Shown: positions 54,069 through 63,901, numbered from the stretch's first letter. The stretch: 64,000 nucleotides of DNA from Lachnospiraceae bacterium OF09-6 (GCA_003435055.1 QUMM01000017.1:4592-68591); one strand, 5' to 3'. Numbers and translations: made by a program. Notes: a model not told the origin generated them from the sequence alone.

Positions 54069-56216
54069 TTATTTCTTCTTTTTATCTTTGATCTTCGTCT
54101 TCATCACATACCACAGTGGACCTGTAATACAAACAGATGAATAACCACCGCAAAGTACGCCTACCATCAGAGGCAGTGCAAACTCACGAATCGAGCTTAC
54201 GCCCATGATGAACAGAACTGCAATCATAACAAAAGTTGTAAAAGAAGTATAGATACTTCTGGTCAGTGTCTGTGTGATACTGGCATTTACAATCTCTTTA
54301 TAATCCTTGCCTTTCATGATCTTCATATTCTCTCTGATACGGTCAAAGATAACAATCGTTGCATTGATAGAGTAACCTACCAGAGTAAGCATGCAGGCAA
54401 TGAAGGTATTACCGACACTGATCCACAGTACAACGTAGCACATCAGCACTACCAGCACATCATGAAGAAGTGCAATGACCGCACTGGTTGCAAAACGTAC
54501 ATCTTTGAATCGGAACCAGATGTATAACAACATACAGATGGTTGCAATAAGCACTGCTACAATCGCATCAGATTTCATCTCTGCACTGACAGTGGAAGAA
54601 ATACTTTCTTCTGAAATTGTAGATGCATCTACACCAAATTCATCTACCAGCTTCTGCTCCAGTTCCTGTCTTTCATCTACAGACAATTCTCTTGTCTTGA
54701 TGATGACCTGATTGCCTCCGGTTACTTTCTGCATCTGAATGTTGGCATCTCCTGTTACTTCCTGTACCACTGGTGATACTTTTTCATCCAGTTCTTCAAT
54801 CGAGAAGTCTTCATTGAAAGTAACTGTGGTAGAGGTTCCGCCCATGAACTCCAGACTGTAGTTCAGAATCTTGCCGTCATTTTTTTCATGCATCAGCATA
54901 CCTGCCGGTCCAATAAGAATCACTACGATAGAAACAATAAAGAAGATCTTTCTCTTTCCGACGAAATCAACGGCCTTTCTCTCTTTTGCAGTTCCATAAT
55001 ATTTGGCATCTTTTATCCCCAGTGTATAGACTGCATTCACAATCAGTCTGGAGACTACCAATGCTGTGAACATGGATAATACAATACCAAGTGCAAGAGT
55101 CTGCGCAAATCCCTGTACACTTCCGGTTCCCTTATATGCCAGAATCGCTGCTGCAATCAATGTAGTAATGTTACCATCCAGGATTGCAGATAATGCTTTC
55201 TGGAAACCGATCTTAATAGCTACTTTTACTGTCTTGCCATCTGCAATCTCTTCCCGGATGCGCGCATAGATGATAACGTTAGCATCTACCGCCATACCAA
55301 TGGAAAGGATAATACCTGCGATACCAGACAGCGTCAGTGTCAGATCAAATGCATTTAAGCATACCAGAATCAGTCCGGTATAAATCAGCAGAGATACACT
55401 GGCTACGATACCAGGTACCAGATATACAATACACATGAAGATCATAACGATGATCAGACCGATTGCTCCTGCCTTAATACTGGTGCTGATGGCTGCTGAT
55501 CCAAGCTGTGCTCCTACAACGTTGGAACGAAGTTCTTCCAGTTCCAGTGACAGAGAACCGATACGGATGGAAGATGCCAGATTCTCTGCTTCTTCCCGGT
55601 CTGCCATTCCGGTGATCTGTGCTGTACCGCCTGTAATATGAGACTGAACAGTCGGTGCACTGATTACCTGATTATCATAGATGATATAAATACGTTTTCC
55701 GATGTTAGCTTCTGTAGCATCTGAGAACTTCTTTGCTCCTTCGTCTGTCAACTGAAGCTCTACCACGTTCTGTGAGTTTCCAAGACTGTCTGCGGAGGTT
55801 GCAGCCTGAGCTGTCTGCACATCGGTTCCCTCCAGAACCGTAGTTCCATCTTCTGTCTGGAATGTCAGGGAACCTGGCTTACCAAGTTCTTCCAGAATCT
55901 TATTGGCATCCGTCACACCTGGAATCTCAATGTTGATACGGTCATCGCCTTCCTGATAAACCTGTGCTTCCGTACTGTATCCGGCAACACGCTGCTGCAG
56001 CTTGTATATGGTATCCTTCATATCTTCGGCAGAAGGGGTACCATCACTGATGGCACGGTATGTAATGCTGACACCGCCGGACAGATCCAGACCGGTGATG
56101 ATATTCCGGGCAGCACCGGTACCTGTTGGTCCGAAACCGACAATCGTGGTAAAGCCCAGTAATATCGTAAGAACAATGGTGCCAATGATCACTGCGATTG
56201 ATTTGTTCTTATTCAT
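54069..56216 (-). CDS. secDF: Fused SecDF protein-export membrane protein
   Basis: This 715-residue fusion has an N-terminal SecD half (GLDLSGGVSITYRAI; KLQQRVAGYSTEAQVYQEGD; GMAVDANVIIYARIREE) and a C-terminal SecF half (LEFMGGTSTTVTFNED; GYSINATIVIFDRIREN). Twelve membrane helices are expected. It uses proton motive force to aid Sec export. It lies 40 bases after the SCIFF maturase gene, a recurrent clostridial neighbourhood that may reflect export of the peptide. Confidence 0.95.
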   Translation of the reverse strand: MNKNKSIAVIIGTIVLTILLGFTTIVGFGPTGTGAARNIITGLDLSGGVSITYRAISDGTPSAEDMKDTIYKLQQRVAGYSTEAQVYQEGDDRINIEIPGVTDANKILEELGKPGSLTFQTEDGTTVLEGTDVQTAQAATSADSLGNSQNVVELQLTDEGAKKFSDATEANIGKRIYIIYDNQVISAPTVQSHITGGTAQITGMADREEAENLASSIRIGSLSLELEELRSNVVGAQLGSAAISTSIKAGAIGLIIVMIFMCIVYLVPGIVASVSLLIYTGLILVCLNAFDLTLTLSGIAGIILSIGMAVDANVIIYARIREEIADGKTVKVAIKIGFQKALSAILDGNITTLIAAAILAYKGTGSVQGFAQTLALGIVLSMFTALVVSRLIVNAVYTLGIKDAKYYGTAKERKAVDFVGKRKIFFIVSIVVILIGPAGMLMHEKNDGKILNYSLEFMGGTSTTVTFNEDFSIEELDEKVSPVVQEVTGDANIQMQKVTGGNQVIIKTRELSVDERQELEQKLVDEFGVDASTISEESISSTVSAEMKSDAIVAVLIATICMLLYIWFRFKDVRFATSAVIALLHDVLVVLMCYVVLWISVGNTFIACMLTLVGYSINATIVIFDRIRENMKIMKGKDYKEIVNASITQTLTRSIYTSFTTFVMIAVLFIMGVSSIREFALPLMVGVLCGGYSSVCITGPLWYVMKTKIKDKKKK

Positions 56217-56256
56217 CTTCTTTTCCTCTTTTCTATTTTTTAGAGACAGACATCTC

Positions 56257-57624
56257 CTATGACTCTTCCGAATCAGCCAGAGCTGCCTTGATCATGATGG
56301 CACATTCGATTCTCTTCTGCTGGAGCTTACATCCGATATCGTATGCATCATTGATACTTCCATGGAAATTGTATGAATTTGCTGCACAGCCTCCGCTGCA
56401 GTAAAATCTTGCAAAGCAGTCACGGCATTTTTCCTTGGCATACACGTTGCAGCACTTGAATTCATCACGAATATCCAGTCTCTTAAGTCCTTCGTCCACA
56501 TTACCCATCAGGAATTCTTCCTGACCTACGAACTGATGACACGGATAGAAATCCCCCCATGGCGTCACGGCCAGGTATTCGGTACCTGATCCGCATCCGG
56601 ACAGTCTCTTGTAGACACATGGCCCCCCGGTCAGGTCAATCATGAAATGGAAGAAGTTAAATCCTCTGCCTTCTTTTTCACGCCTGATCATCTCTTTTGC
56701 CAGCTTGTCATATTCTTCGCAGATCTGTGGGATATCCTCCTCACGGATACTGTAGTCTTCTGATTCCTGCGCTACTACCGGTTCTACAGAGATCTGTTTA
56801 AATCCCAGATCTGCCAGATGCAGGACATCTTTGGAAAAGTCCAGATTATTTCGTGTAAAGGTACCTCTCACATAATACTTTTCCTGGTTCCGGCTCTCTG
56901 CAAACTTCTGAAACTTCGGAATGATCAGATCGTAGCTTCCCTTTCCTTTGCGGAACGGACGCATCAGATCATGAATTTCTTTTCTTCCGTCAATACTCAG
57001 AACCACGTTGGCCATCTCTTTATTGCAGAACTCCATCACTTCATCATTCAGTAATACTCCATTCGTAGTCAAAGTAAAACGGAACTTCTTATCATGAAGC
57101 TTCTCCTGCTCTCGTCCATAATTCACCAGGTCTTTTACTACCTGCCAGTTCATCAGTGGTTCCCCACCAAAAAAATCCACTTCCAGATTCCTTCGGCTTC
57201 CAGAATTCGCAATCAGGAAATCCAGTGCCTTTTTTCCAACTTCAAAGCTCATGAGTGCTCTTCTGCCATGATATTCTCCCTCTTCGGCAAAACAGTACTT
57301 ACAGGCCAGATTACAGTCATGGGCAATATGAAGGCATAATGCCTTTACAACTGTCTGACGTGCTTTGAAATCAATAATGGCATCTCTGTAGATGTCTTTT
57401 GTGAAAAGCTGACCTGCTTCTTCCAGTTCATGGCACTCGCTGATCGCCTCTTTCACATCTGAATCAGAATAGGAAGTACTCAGTTCCCGGCAAATGGATT
57501 CACTGTCTTTTCCCTGATCCAGAAGTCCAATGACATCATATACCAGGTCATCTACCACATGCACTGCACCACTGTTTGTGTCCAGCACAATGTTGTATCC
57601 ATTATTCTTATACTGATGTATCAC
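56257..57624 (-). CDS. scfB: SCIFF peptide radical SAM maturase with SPASM domain
   Basis: This 455-residue enzyme has an N-terminal RiPP-recognition-like segment (residues 1-80), the radical SAM motif CNLACKYC (C-x3-C-x2-C) near residue 105, and a C-terminal SPASM region with many Cys (CGSGTEYLAVTPWGDFYPC, then CCNVYAKEKCRDCFARFYC). Family knowledge: the orthologue ScfB/Tte1186 installs Cys-to-Thr thioether bonds in the SCIFF precursor, giving a ranthipeptide. The precursor gene lies 130 bases upstream on the same strand. Confidence 0.95.
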   Translation of the reverse strand: MIHQYKNNGYNIVLDTNSGAVHVVDDLVYDVIGLLDQGKDSESICRELSTSYSDSDVKEAISECHELEEAGQLFTKDIYRDAIIDFKARQTVVKALCLHIAHDCNLACKYCFAEEGEYHGRRALMSFEVGKKALDFLIANSGSRRNLEVDFFGGEPLMNWQVVKDLVNYGREQEKLHDKKFRFTLTTNGVLLNDEVMEFCNKEMANVVLSIDGRKEIHDLMRPFRKGKGSYDLIIPKFQKFAESRNQEKYYVRGTFTRNNLDFSKDVLHLADLGFKQISVEPVVAQESEDYSIREEDIPQICEEYDKLAKEMIRREKEGRGFNFFHFMIDLTGGPCVYKRLSGCGSGTEYLAVTPWGDFYPCHQFVGQEEFLMGNVDEGLKRLDIRDEFKCCNVYAKEKCRDCFARFYCSGGCAANSYNFHGSINDAYDIGCKLQQKRIECAIMIKAALADSEES

Positions 57625-57649
57625 TATTTATCCCCTTTCATTGTTGCTA

Positions 57650-57690
57650 ATTACTGTTCCGCATCAACTGTGAAAGTGCAGAACAGATAC
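57650..57690 (-). repeat. Decayed about 41-bp copy of the palindromic element
   Basis: On the minus strand it reads GTATCTGTTC...TTTCACAGTTG...GGAACAGTAAT, in the 41-bp layout of the copy at 37943. No clean target duplication remains. It lies in the scfA-scfB gap. Confidence 0.6.
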
Positions 57691-57701
57691 ACTAACCGAT
57701 A

Positions 57702-57731
57702 ATAAGCAGCGAATAAACATCCGCTGCTTAT
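57702..57731 (-). terminator. Hairpin between scfA and scfB
   Basis: Perfect 10-bp stem ATAAGCAGCG/CGCTGCTTAT followed by TATTATC on the minus strand. A partial terminator here would favour the precursor mRNA over the maturase mRNA. Confidence 0.6.
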
Positions 57732-57754
57732 CTCGTAAAACCTATTTTCTTTTC

Positions 57755-57898
57755 CTATTTTGCGTTTTCGCAGCTCTGATTTCCTACTGTACAGGATGTT
57801 TTACATGCTGACTGGCAGGATGTCTGGCATTCACCGCAACCACCTTTTTTCAGTGTTTTCTGCAGGCTCTGTGTATTTAATGTTTTGATATGTTTCAT
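57755..57898 (-). CDS. scfA: SCIFF ranthipeptide precursor
   Basis: This 47-residue peptide has leader MKHIKTLNTQSLQKTLKKGG, then a core with six cysteines (CGECQTSCQSACKTSC plus the final SC), the six-cysteines-in-forty-five-residues pattern. GGAGGAACAGTTTT precedes the ATG. Matured by the adjacent radical SAM enzyme through thioether cross-links. Family members are near-universal in Clostridia and have been linked to signalling. Confidence 0.96.
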   Translation of the reverse strand: MKHIKTLNTQSLQKTLKKGGCGECQTSCQSACKTSCTVGNQSCENAK

Positions 57899-57934
57899 AA
57901 AACTGTTCCTCCAACTTATATTTTTAGCTAATTT

Positions 57935-57963
57935 AGTATACCATGCTTTCTATGGAATCTCAA
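57935..57963 (-). promoter_or_regulatory. Promoter of scfA
   Basis: TTGAGA (57958-57963), 17-bp spacer, TATACT (57935-57940), 37 bases before the start codon. Confidence 0.75.
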
Positions 57964-58063
57964 TAATTTTTTTAATTTTCAAATTCATTTTCAATTTTTC
58001 ACACATCCGCCATCATTTTATGATATAGTAAGTTTATCTAATTGCAAAAGAAAGGATAAATTT

Positions 58064-59209
58064 ATGAAAAAAAAATATTTATTTTCCTTCGCTGTTATTC
58101 TGACTGCTTCTGCACTGACCGGTTGCGGAAAAGATGACAGTTCTGAGTCCTATGAAAAATATGTCACACTGGGTGACTATACCGGTATGACAATTGATCG
58201 GATCAAGACAACCGTTACAGATGATGACGTACAGGAAGAAGTCCAGAATGATCTGTATGCCAATGCTGACTATACTGAGGTCACTGATCGTGCAGCTCAG
58301 AACGGTGATACTGTTAATATTGATTATATCGGGAAGATTGACGGCGCAGAATTTGACGGTGGTTCTGATGCCGACTTTGATCTGGAACTTGGCTCTGGTA
58401 CTTTTCTTTCTGACTTTGAAGACGGCATTGTTGGTATGAAGACAGGGGAAACAAAGGATATCACAGTTACTTTTCCAGAAGATTATGACGGTGAACTGGA
58501 TGGAAAAACAGCCGTCTTTTCTGTGACTGTCAACTCAATTACAGAGGTCACTCTTCCGGAGTATAATGATTCTTATGTTCAGGATAATTATGGATTTGAT
58601 ACTACTGCCGAATTTGAAGCCTCTTTAAAGTCCGATCTTCAGGAACAGTATGATGAGGATGCACAGTACACAGCGTGTGCCGATGCTCTTACCCAGGCCG
58701 TTGACAATGCCTCTTTTGATGGCTACCCACAGGAGCTGTATGATACCACTAAGACGCAGGTTGAATCTGATAATCAGGCTTTTGCAGAGCAGCTTGGTAT
58801 CGAATGGACAGATCTGGTCGGCGAAGACTATGATATTGAAGATGATGTACTCAGTGCCATTCATGAAAAGATGGTGGTTTGCGTTATCGCAGATAAGGAA
58901 AAGCTGACGATTACAGATGATGAGCTAAACAGCTATATCGATGATAACTGGGAATTGTATGAATACGATTCCAGAGATGCCTTTGTAGAAGATAACGGAG
59001 AAGATGCTCTGCGTTATACTCTGTTGTATGATAAAGTGCTGGATTTCCTTGGCGAGAATAATACATTCAATGATATAGATGCTGATGATTATTATGAAAC
59101 AGAAGAAGAAGACGGGAACATCGATCTGAATGAAGAAGATACCGAAGCAGAAGAAACATCTAAAACAGATACAGATCGTATCGAGGAGGAAAGTGACAGT
59201 AATGCGTAA
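58064..59209 (+). CDS. Trigger-factor-like FKBP-type peptidyl-prolyl isomerase lipoprotein
   Basis: This 381-residue protein has a lipoprotein signal (KKKYLFSFAVILTASALTGC, lipobox LTGC) and an FKBP domain (NGDTVNIDYIGKIDGAEFDGG; LGSGTFLSDFEDGIVGMKTG; ITVTFPEDYDGELDGKTAVF). A C-terminal trigger-factor-like helical region follows, then a very acidic tail. It is exposed on the outer face and is likely a foldase for exported proteins. The stop overlaps the start of the next gene. Confidence 0.92.
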   Translation: MKKKYLFSFAVILTASALTGCGKDDSSESYEKYVTLGDYTGMTIDRIKTTVTDDDVQEEVQNDLYANADYTEVTDRAAQNGDTVNIDYIGKIDGAEFDGGSDADFDLELGSGTFLSDFEDGIVGMKTGETKDITVTFPEDYDGELDGKTAVFSVTVNSITEVTLPEYNDSYVQDNYGFDTTAEFEASLKSDLQEQYDEDAQYTACADALTQAVDNASFDGYPQELYDTTKTQVESDNQAFAEQLGIEWTDLVGEDYDIEDDVLSAIHEKMVVCVIADKEKLTITDDELNSYIDDNWELYEYDSRDAFVEDNGEDALRYTLLYDKVLDFLGENNTFNDIDADDYYETEEEDGNIDLNEEDTEAEETSKTDTDRIEEESDSNA

Positions 59210-59953
59210 GCCGGTTGTTTCCTTTTCCGGCGGTACACTGAAAATGCTTGCCATTATCACCATGCTGATTGACCACTGTGGGGCCTCTATTGTAGGTCCC
59301 CTGCGTCATAAGCTCCTGACGGGAGCCAGCTTGGTGATTTTTGTCAGATAATTTATCCGCATATGCGTAATATCGGTCGTCTGGCTTTTCCCATTTTCTG
59401 TTTTTTGCTGGTAGAAGGTTTTCTTCATACAAGAAACGTAAAAAAATATGCATTTCGAATGTTTTTATTTGCATTGATTTCCGAACTTCCTTTTGATTAT
59501 GCATTTTCCAATCAGTTGATTCGCAATGCCCACCAAAATGTGTATTTTACTCTATTGATTGGATTGCTTGTTATGATGGGAATGTCTGTATTTGAATACC
59601 GCCAGTCCATCACCCGATTTGGGAATTATTTTAACCTGCTCATGCAGATTGCCATAGCGGCGGGTGGATTGTGGCTGGCCGCCTTTTTGCATACCGATTA
59701 CAATTATAAAGGAATCTTTTTGATCATTGTTCTGTATTCTCTCAGGCTGGACCGCAAACTTCAGGCTATCTTTGGCGCTATTACGATTTCATGGGAAGCA
59801 GTCGCCCCACTCGCTTTCATTCCTATCTGGTTCTATAACGGTGAACGTGGACGGCAGCTGAAGTATTTCTTTTACTGGTTCTACCCTGTGCACCTTCTGA
59901 TCCTTGGCTTTCTGCGTCATGTCATTTTGCCCTGTGTACTGCACCTGAACTGA
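59202..59953 (+). CDS. TraX-family membrane protein, frame broken once
   Basis: The N-terminal frame has FSGGTLKMLAIITMLIDHCG and the second frame has RNIGRLAFPIFCFLLVEGF, FALISELPFDYAF and NAHQNVYFTLLIGLLVM, the TraX acyltransferase-like pattern. Adding one base at about 59345-59352 gives 250 residues with about eight membrane helices. TraX was first described in F pilin N-acetylation; chromosomal homologues in Firmicutes are of unknown substrate. Start chosen at ATG 59202, overlapping the upstream stop; GTG 59193 is an alternative. Confidence 0.85.
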
Positions 59954-59965
59954 TCTTTAAGTTTT

Positions 59966-60603
59966 CTATAAGCTGTCACTTTTGTGGCAGCTTTTTCTGC
60001 ATCTTTTTTCCGTCTGGTCCCGTCCCAGTATCATATCCGGGAACTGGGTGCCAATCCGTTCTACTTCCCCACAAACGATACGGATACCGTGTTCCTGTTG
60101 ATACCAGTTTTCCCGGTTGATTCCCTGTGTCTCTGCCGGACATACCAAGATCTTCGCATCTGGAAATACACTTTGAAAATACATTCCAGCCCTTGCTCCA
60201 TGAAATGCCTGGCATACCAGCAAAATCTTCTCCGGTATGGTTTCTTCCATTTGTTCCAGTAACATCCGAATATAGAGCGCATTCTCGTAAGTAAAGGCTG
60301 CACGTTTTTCCTGAATGATATCCCCCTCCTCACCTGGCAGTCCAACAATACCTGTTTTAAGAAATCACTTTCTGTTTCAAATAACAGATTTTGATATCTG
60401 GCAGGAGAAACTGCTCCTTGAAATCGTGACTGTAAAATGCTGTATTTTCCAGATACCACTATTTTCTTTGCATACCCTTCCTGATATAATTGTGCTGCTT
60501 TCTGCGCTAATTCTCCATATCCGCTTCCCGGAATAAAGATCATATCTGCTTTCTCCGGTTTTTCTGACCGAAAGATGAAATCTGTAATTCTGTCAAAATA
60601 CAT
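59966..60603 (-). CDS. YdcF/SanA-family (DUF218) protein, frame broken once
   Basis: The first frame starts MYFDRITDFIF and has MIFIPGSGYGELAQKAAQLY and KKIVVSGKYSIL. The second has ERAAF-like KRAAFTYENALYIRMLLEQM, then ILLVCQAFHGARAGMYFQSV and AKILVCPAETQGI. Restoring one G at 60326-60330 (AGG-GAG-GGG) gives 212 residues. It is a soluble DUF218-domain protein of uncertain substrate. The 3' end overlaps the plus-strand hairpin AAGCTGTCAC/GTGGCAGCTT (59970-59993) that terminates the TraX-like gene. Confidence 0.8.
59970..59996 (+). terminator. Terminator of the TraX-like gene
   Basis: AAGCTGTCAC-TTTT-GTGGCAGCTT then TTT, 16 bases past the stop. Confidence 0.75.
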
Positions 60604-60646
60604 TTTATACTCCTGTTCACCTGTTTTGTCTAAATCAGGATTTTTA

Positions 60647-60675
60647 TTGAAAAAAAAACTGCTGCGTGTTATAGT
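60647..60675 (+). promoter_or_regulatory. Promoter of the ArsR-family gene
   Basis: TTGAAA (60647-60652), 17-bp spacer, TATAGT (60670-60675). Confidence 0.75.
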
Positions 60676-60687
60676 GAAAAAAATGAT

Positions 60688-60698
60688 TGAACAAATGA
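60688..60698 (+). promoter_or_regulatory. Possible ArsR/SmtB half-operator
   Basis: TGAACAAATGA resembles half of the SmtB/CadC-type 12-2-12 operator and lies between promoter and start, suiting autorepression. Confidence 0.4.
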
Positions 60699-60710
60699 CA
60701 TGGGGGTACT

Positions 60711-61046
60711 ATGAAACAACAACTTTTTGAAACGGAAGTCTGCAGCGAACACCACCACCATCTGAATCTGCATGTTCCACAGATTGATACCGATGATCTA
60801 TACCAATTGGCTGATTTATTTAAGGTTTTCGGTGATCCTACCCGGCTCCGCATCTTATATACACTCTCTGATGGAGAGCTGTGTGTCTGTGATATTGCGG
60901 ACAGTCTGTCCATGACACAGAGTGCGATTTCCCATCAGCTGCGCATTCTGAAGGAAAAGCAACTGGTAAAAGCGCGCCGGGATGGCAAAACGATCTACTA
61001 TTCCCTTGCCGACGCTCATGTTGCAACGATTATTTCCCAGGATTAA
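60711..61046 (+). CDS. Metal-sensing ArsR/SmtB-family repressor
   Basis: This 111-residue winged-helix protein has a His/Cys-rich N-terminus (EVCSEHHHHLNLHVP), the ELCVCDIA motif in the recognition region (ArsR/CadC alpha-3 site), helix-turn-helix SMTQSAISHQLRILKEKQLV, and an alpha-5 candidate site (ADAHVATIISQD). The set suggests a zinc/cadmium/lead-type sensor. No efflux ATPase is next to it, so the target is elsewhere or the gene only regulates itself. Confidence 0.88.
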   Translation: MKQQLFETEVCSEHHHHLNLHVPQIDTDDLYQLADLFKVFGDPTRLRILYTLSDGELCVCDIADSLSMTQSAISHQLRILKEKQLVKARRDGKTIYYSLADAHVATIISQD

Positions 61047-61087
61047 ACCATGTACTGGAATAGTTTCCAACTGACACTGAACAAGCG

Positions 61088-61128
61088 AAATGCCCTGTTC
61101 ACTTCGGTGAACAGGGCATTTTCTTTTT
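61088..61128. terminator. Strong bidirectional terminator with UUCG loop
   Basis: AAATGCCCTGTTCAC-TTCG-GTGAACAGGGCATTT then TTCTTTTTT. It separates convergent arsR-like and glnS genes. Confidence 0.92.
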
Positions 61129-61130
61129 TA

Positions 61131-62801
61131 TTATTTGTTCGCCGGAAGCTTAAAAGAGCTCTTCAGGGATACAATACGGTTAAAGACTGGATGTTCCGTG
61201 GTAGAATCATGGGAGTCCACGCAGAAAAATCCCTGTCTCACAAACTGGAAACTGTCATATGCTTTTGCTTCGCCCAGTGCAGGTTCTACATAGCATTCCT
61301 CCAAAATCGTCAGAGAATCTGGATTGAGATTTAAGGAGCCATCCTCATTATATACTCCTTTTTCTTCATCAATAATATTCTCGTACAGTCTTACCTCTGC
61401 TTTTACAGCAGTCTTAGCAGCTACCCAGTGAATCGTTCCTTTTACTTTTCTTCCATCCGGGCTGTTACCTCCCTTGGATGCCGGGTCATAGGTGCAGTGA
61501 ATCACTGTCACATTGCCTTCTTCATCTTTCTCATAGCCTACACATTTTACAAAGTAAGCGTTCATCAGACGTACTTCATTATCCGGGAACAGACGGAAAT
61601 ATTTCTTTGGCGGTACTTCCATGAAGTCTTCCCTGTCAATATACAGTTCGCGACCAAACGGCACTTTTCTGGAGCCCAGTTCTGGATTTTCCAGATTGTT
61701 TACCACATCCAGATATTCGATCTGATCTTCCGGATAGTTATCGATCACCAGCTTCACAGGATGCAAAGCGGCCATCATACGTGGTCTCTTCAGCTTCAGA
61801 TCTTCACGGATACAATACTCCAGCATTGCATAATCCACAGAGCTCTGTGCCTTGGATACACCGCACAGTTCCACAAACATCTTAATAGATTCTGGCGTAA
61901 ATCCACGTCTCTTCAGTGCTGCAATGGAAACCAGACGAGGATCATCCCATCCGTCTACAATCTTCTCTTCTACCAGTTTTTTGATATAACGTTTTCCTGT
62001 CACTACATTTGTCAGGTACAACTTGGCAAATTCAATCTGTTTTGGTGGATGCTCATAACCCACCTCGCGTACTACCCAGTCATACAGTGGTCTATGATCT
62101 TCAAACTCCAGCGTACAGATGGAATGAGTCACACCCTCAATAGCATCTTCAATCGGATGTGCAAAATCATACATCGGATAAATGCACCACTTATCCCCTG
62201 TGTTGTGATGTGTCATATGAGCCACACGATAAATAATCGGGTCTCTCATATTGATGTTCGGAGATGCCATGTCGATCTTGGCACGAAGTACCTTTTCTCC
62301 ATCTGCATACTTGCCAGCACGCATCTCTTCAAACAGCTGCAGGTTCTCTTCCACGCTTCTGTCCCTGTATGGACTGTTCTTTCCCGGTTCTGTCAGTGTT
62401 CCTCTGTACTCACGAATCTGATCTGCCGTCAGGTCGCAGACATAAGCTTTTCCTTTTTTGATCAAAGCTACTGCTGCCTCGTACATCTGATCAAAATAAT
62501 TTGACGCAAAAAACAGACGATCTTCCCAGTCTGCCCCCAGCCATGCCACATCTGCCTTGATGGACTCTACGAATTCCATCTTTTCCTTTGTCGGGTTGGT
62601 ATCGTCAAATCGTAAATTAAACTTGCCGCCATACTTCTGGGCCAGTCCATAATTTAATAAAATAGACTTGGCATGTCCGATATGCAGATATCCGTTCGGT
62701 TCCGGTGGAAATCGTGTGCATACTGTCTGGCAATGTCCTTCTGCAATATCATTCTCTATGATCTGTTCAATAAAGTTCTTGGAAACTGTTTCCTTTTCCA
62801 T
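61131..62801 (-). CDS. glnS: Glutaminyl-tRNA synthetase
   Basis: This 556-residue class I synthetase has [20 protein letters not shown] (HIGH), [37 protein letters not shown] and the KMSKS-equivalent [20 protein letters not shown]. The start at 62801 (MEKETVSKN) follows GGAGGCAGATTT; an upstream in-frame ATG at 62882 is rejected because it lies within the -35 box. A GlnRS is a minority solution in Firmicutes, which mostly use GatCAB, but is common in Lachnospiraceae. Confidence 0.94.
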   Translation of the reverse strand: MEKETVSKNFIEQIIENDIAEGHCQTVCTRFPPEPNGYLHIGHAKSILLNYGLAQKYGGKFNLRFDDTNPTKEKMEFVESIKADVAWLGADWEDRLFFASNYFDQMYEAAVALIKKGKAYVCDLTADQIREYRGTLTEPGKNSPYRDRSVEENLQLFEEMRAGKYADGEKVLRAKIDMASPNINMRDPIIYRVAHMTHHNTGDKWCIYPMYDFAHPIEDAIEGVTHSICTLEFEDHRPLYDWVVREVGYEHPPKQIEFAKLYLTNVVTGKRYIKKLVEEKIVDGWDDPRLVSIAALKRRGFTPESIKMFVELCGVSKAQSSVDYAMLEYCIREDLKLKRPRMMAALHPVKLVIDNYPEDQIEYLDVVNNLENPELGSRKVPFGRELYIDREDFMEVPPKKYFRLFPDNEVRLMNAYFVKCVGYEKDEEGNVTVIHCTYDPASKGGNSPDGRKVKGTIHWVAAKTAVKAEVRLYENIIDEEKGVYNEDGSLNLNPDSLTILEECYVEPALGEAKAYDSFQFVRQGFFCVDSHDSTTEHPVFNRIVSLKSSFKLPANK

Positions 62802-62853
62802 AAATCTGCCTCCGATAATTAATCTCCTCGCGATGTAATCGCATACTTCTTCT

Positions 62854-62882
62854 TTTATACCATAATTTTCAATGGAATTCAA
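62854..62882 (-). promoter_or_regulatory. Promoter of glnS
   Basis: TTGAAT (62877-62882), 17-bp spacer, TATAAA (62854-62859). Confidence 0.7.
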
Positions 62883-62892
62883 CGTATTTAGA

Positions 62893-62921
62893 TTTACTTT
62901 TTCCGTCGGATATACTATGAT
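62893..62921 (+). promoter_or_regulatory. Promoter of the lipid kinase gene followed by tandem 10-bp repeats
   Basis: TTTACT (62893-62898), 17-bp spacer, TATGAT (62916-62921). Two adjacent copies of T(A/T)ATGTCAGA occupy 62921-62940 at the expected transcription start and may bind a regulator. Confidence 0.5.
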
Positions 62922-62984
62922 AATGTCAGATTATGTCAGATAAGGAACAGAATGTCATTTATTCTGCTCTTGAGAGGTTATGTT

Positions 62985-63901
62985 ATGTATTATTTTATTG
63001 TAAATCCTTCTTCCAGTTCCGGGAAAGGAATGAAGACCTGGCAGACAGTAGAACATTTACTGCGGAGTGAGCATGTGCCATATCATGTTTTCTTCACCAG
63101 CCGCAAAAAACAGGGCGAGGAACTGGCCCATATGATTTCCTCCCGTCACGCACCATGCACGATTGTTGCGGTGGGCGGAGATGGTACAGCAAACGAAGTT
63201 ATCAGCGGTCTGACAAACTACAGTCAGATCCAGTTTGGCTACATCCCATCCGGTTCCGGTAACGATCTGGCTGCAGGCCTGGATCTGAAGATCAGCCTTC
63301 TGCTGCTCTTCAGACAATTCTACATCCCAAAAAAGTCCTGCCAGTCACCGTCGGATGTACTCATACGCCAGAAAAAACATATCATTTTATTGTCAGCAGC
63401 GGCGTTGGTTTCGATGCAGCAGTCTGCCATGAAGCTGTAAATTCCAGTTTCAAAAAGCTGTTAAATCATTTTGGTCTTGGCAAACTTACTTATCTTGGAA
63501 TTGCTTTAAAACAGCTCATCCTTCTTCATTCTACTCCGGTAAGTATGGTGTTGGATGATCGTCGTCAATTTGAATTTGACGATGTATTTTTTATTGCTGC
63601 CATGAATCTGAAGTATGAGGGTGGTGGGTTTAAGTTCTGCCCTGAAGCTGATCCGAGTGATGATTATCTGGATCTGTGTCTGGTGGAAAAGATGTCAAAA
63701 CTTCGCATTTTACGTCTTCTCCCGACTGCTTTCAGAGGAGACCACGTCAAATTCGATGGAGTACATATTTACCGCTGTAAAAAGGCTGTCATTCGTACTG
63801 CATCGCCACTGGCCGTTCACACTGATGGAGAAAAGGCAGGATTTCAAAGACTTGTCACCATAGCACTGGGACAGGAAAAACTGCCATTTATTGTAGCATG
63901 A
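62985..63901 (+). CDS. Diacylglycerol/lipid kinase (DagK/YegS family), frame broken once
   Basis: The N-terminus MYYFIVNPSSSSGKGMKTW and VAVGGDGTANEVISGL plus GYIPSGSGNDLAAGL are the nucleotide-binding motifs of the DAGK catalytic domain. The C-terminal part (FFIAAMNLKYEGGGFKFCPEA; DDYLDLCLVEKMSK) lies in another frame. Restoring one C at about 63295-63298 (AGC-CCT-TCT) gives 305 residues. It phosphorylates diacylglycerol, recycling lipid from LTA-type polymer synthesis. Start at 62985 follows GAGAGG. Confidence 0.88.

Noticed and set aside
61428..62504. A 358-codon plus-strand reading frame antisense to glnS
   Set aside because: The composition is that of a reversed coding strand, and glnS is intact and conserved over the same span.
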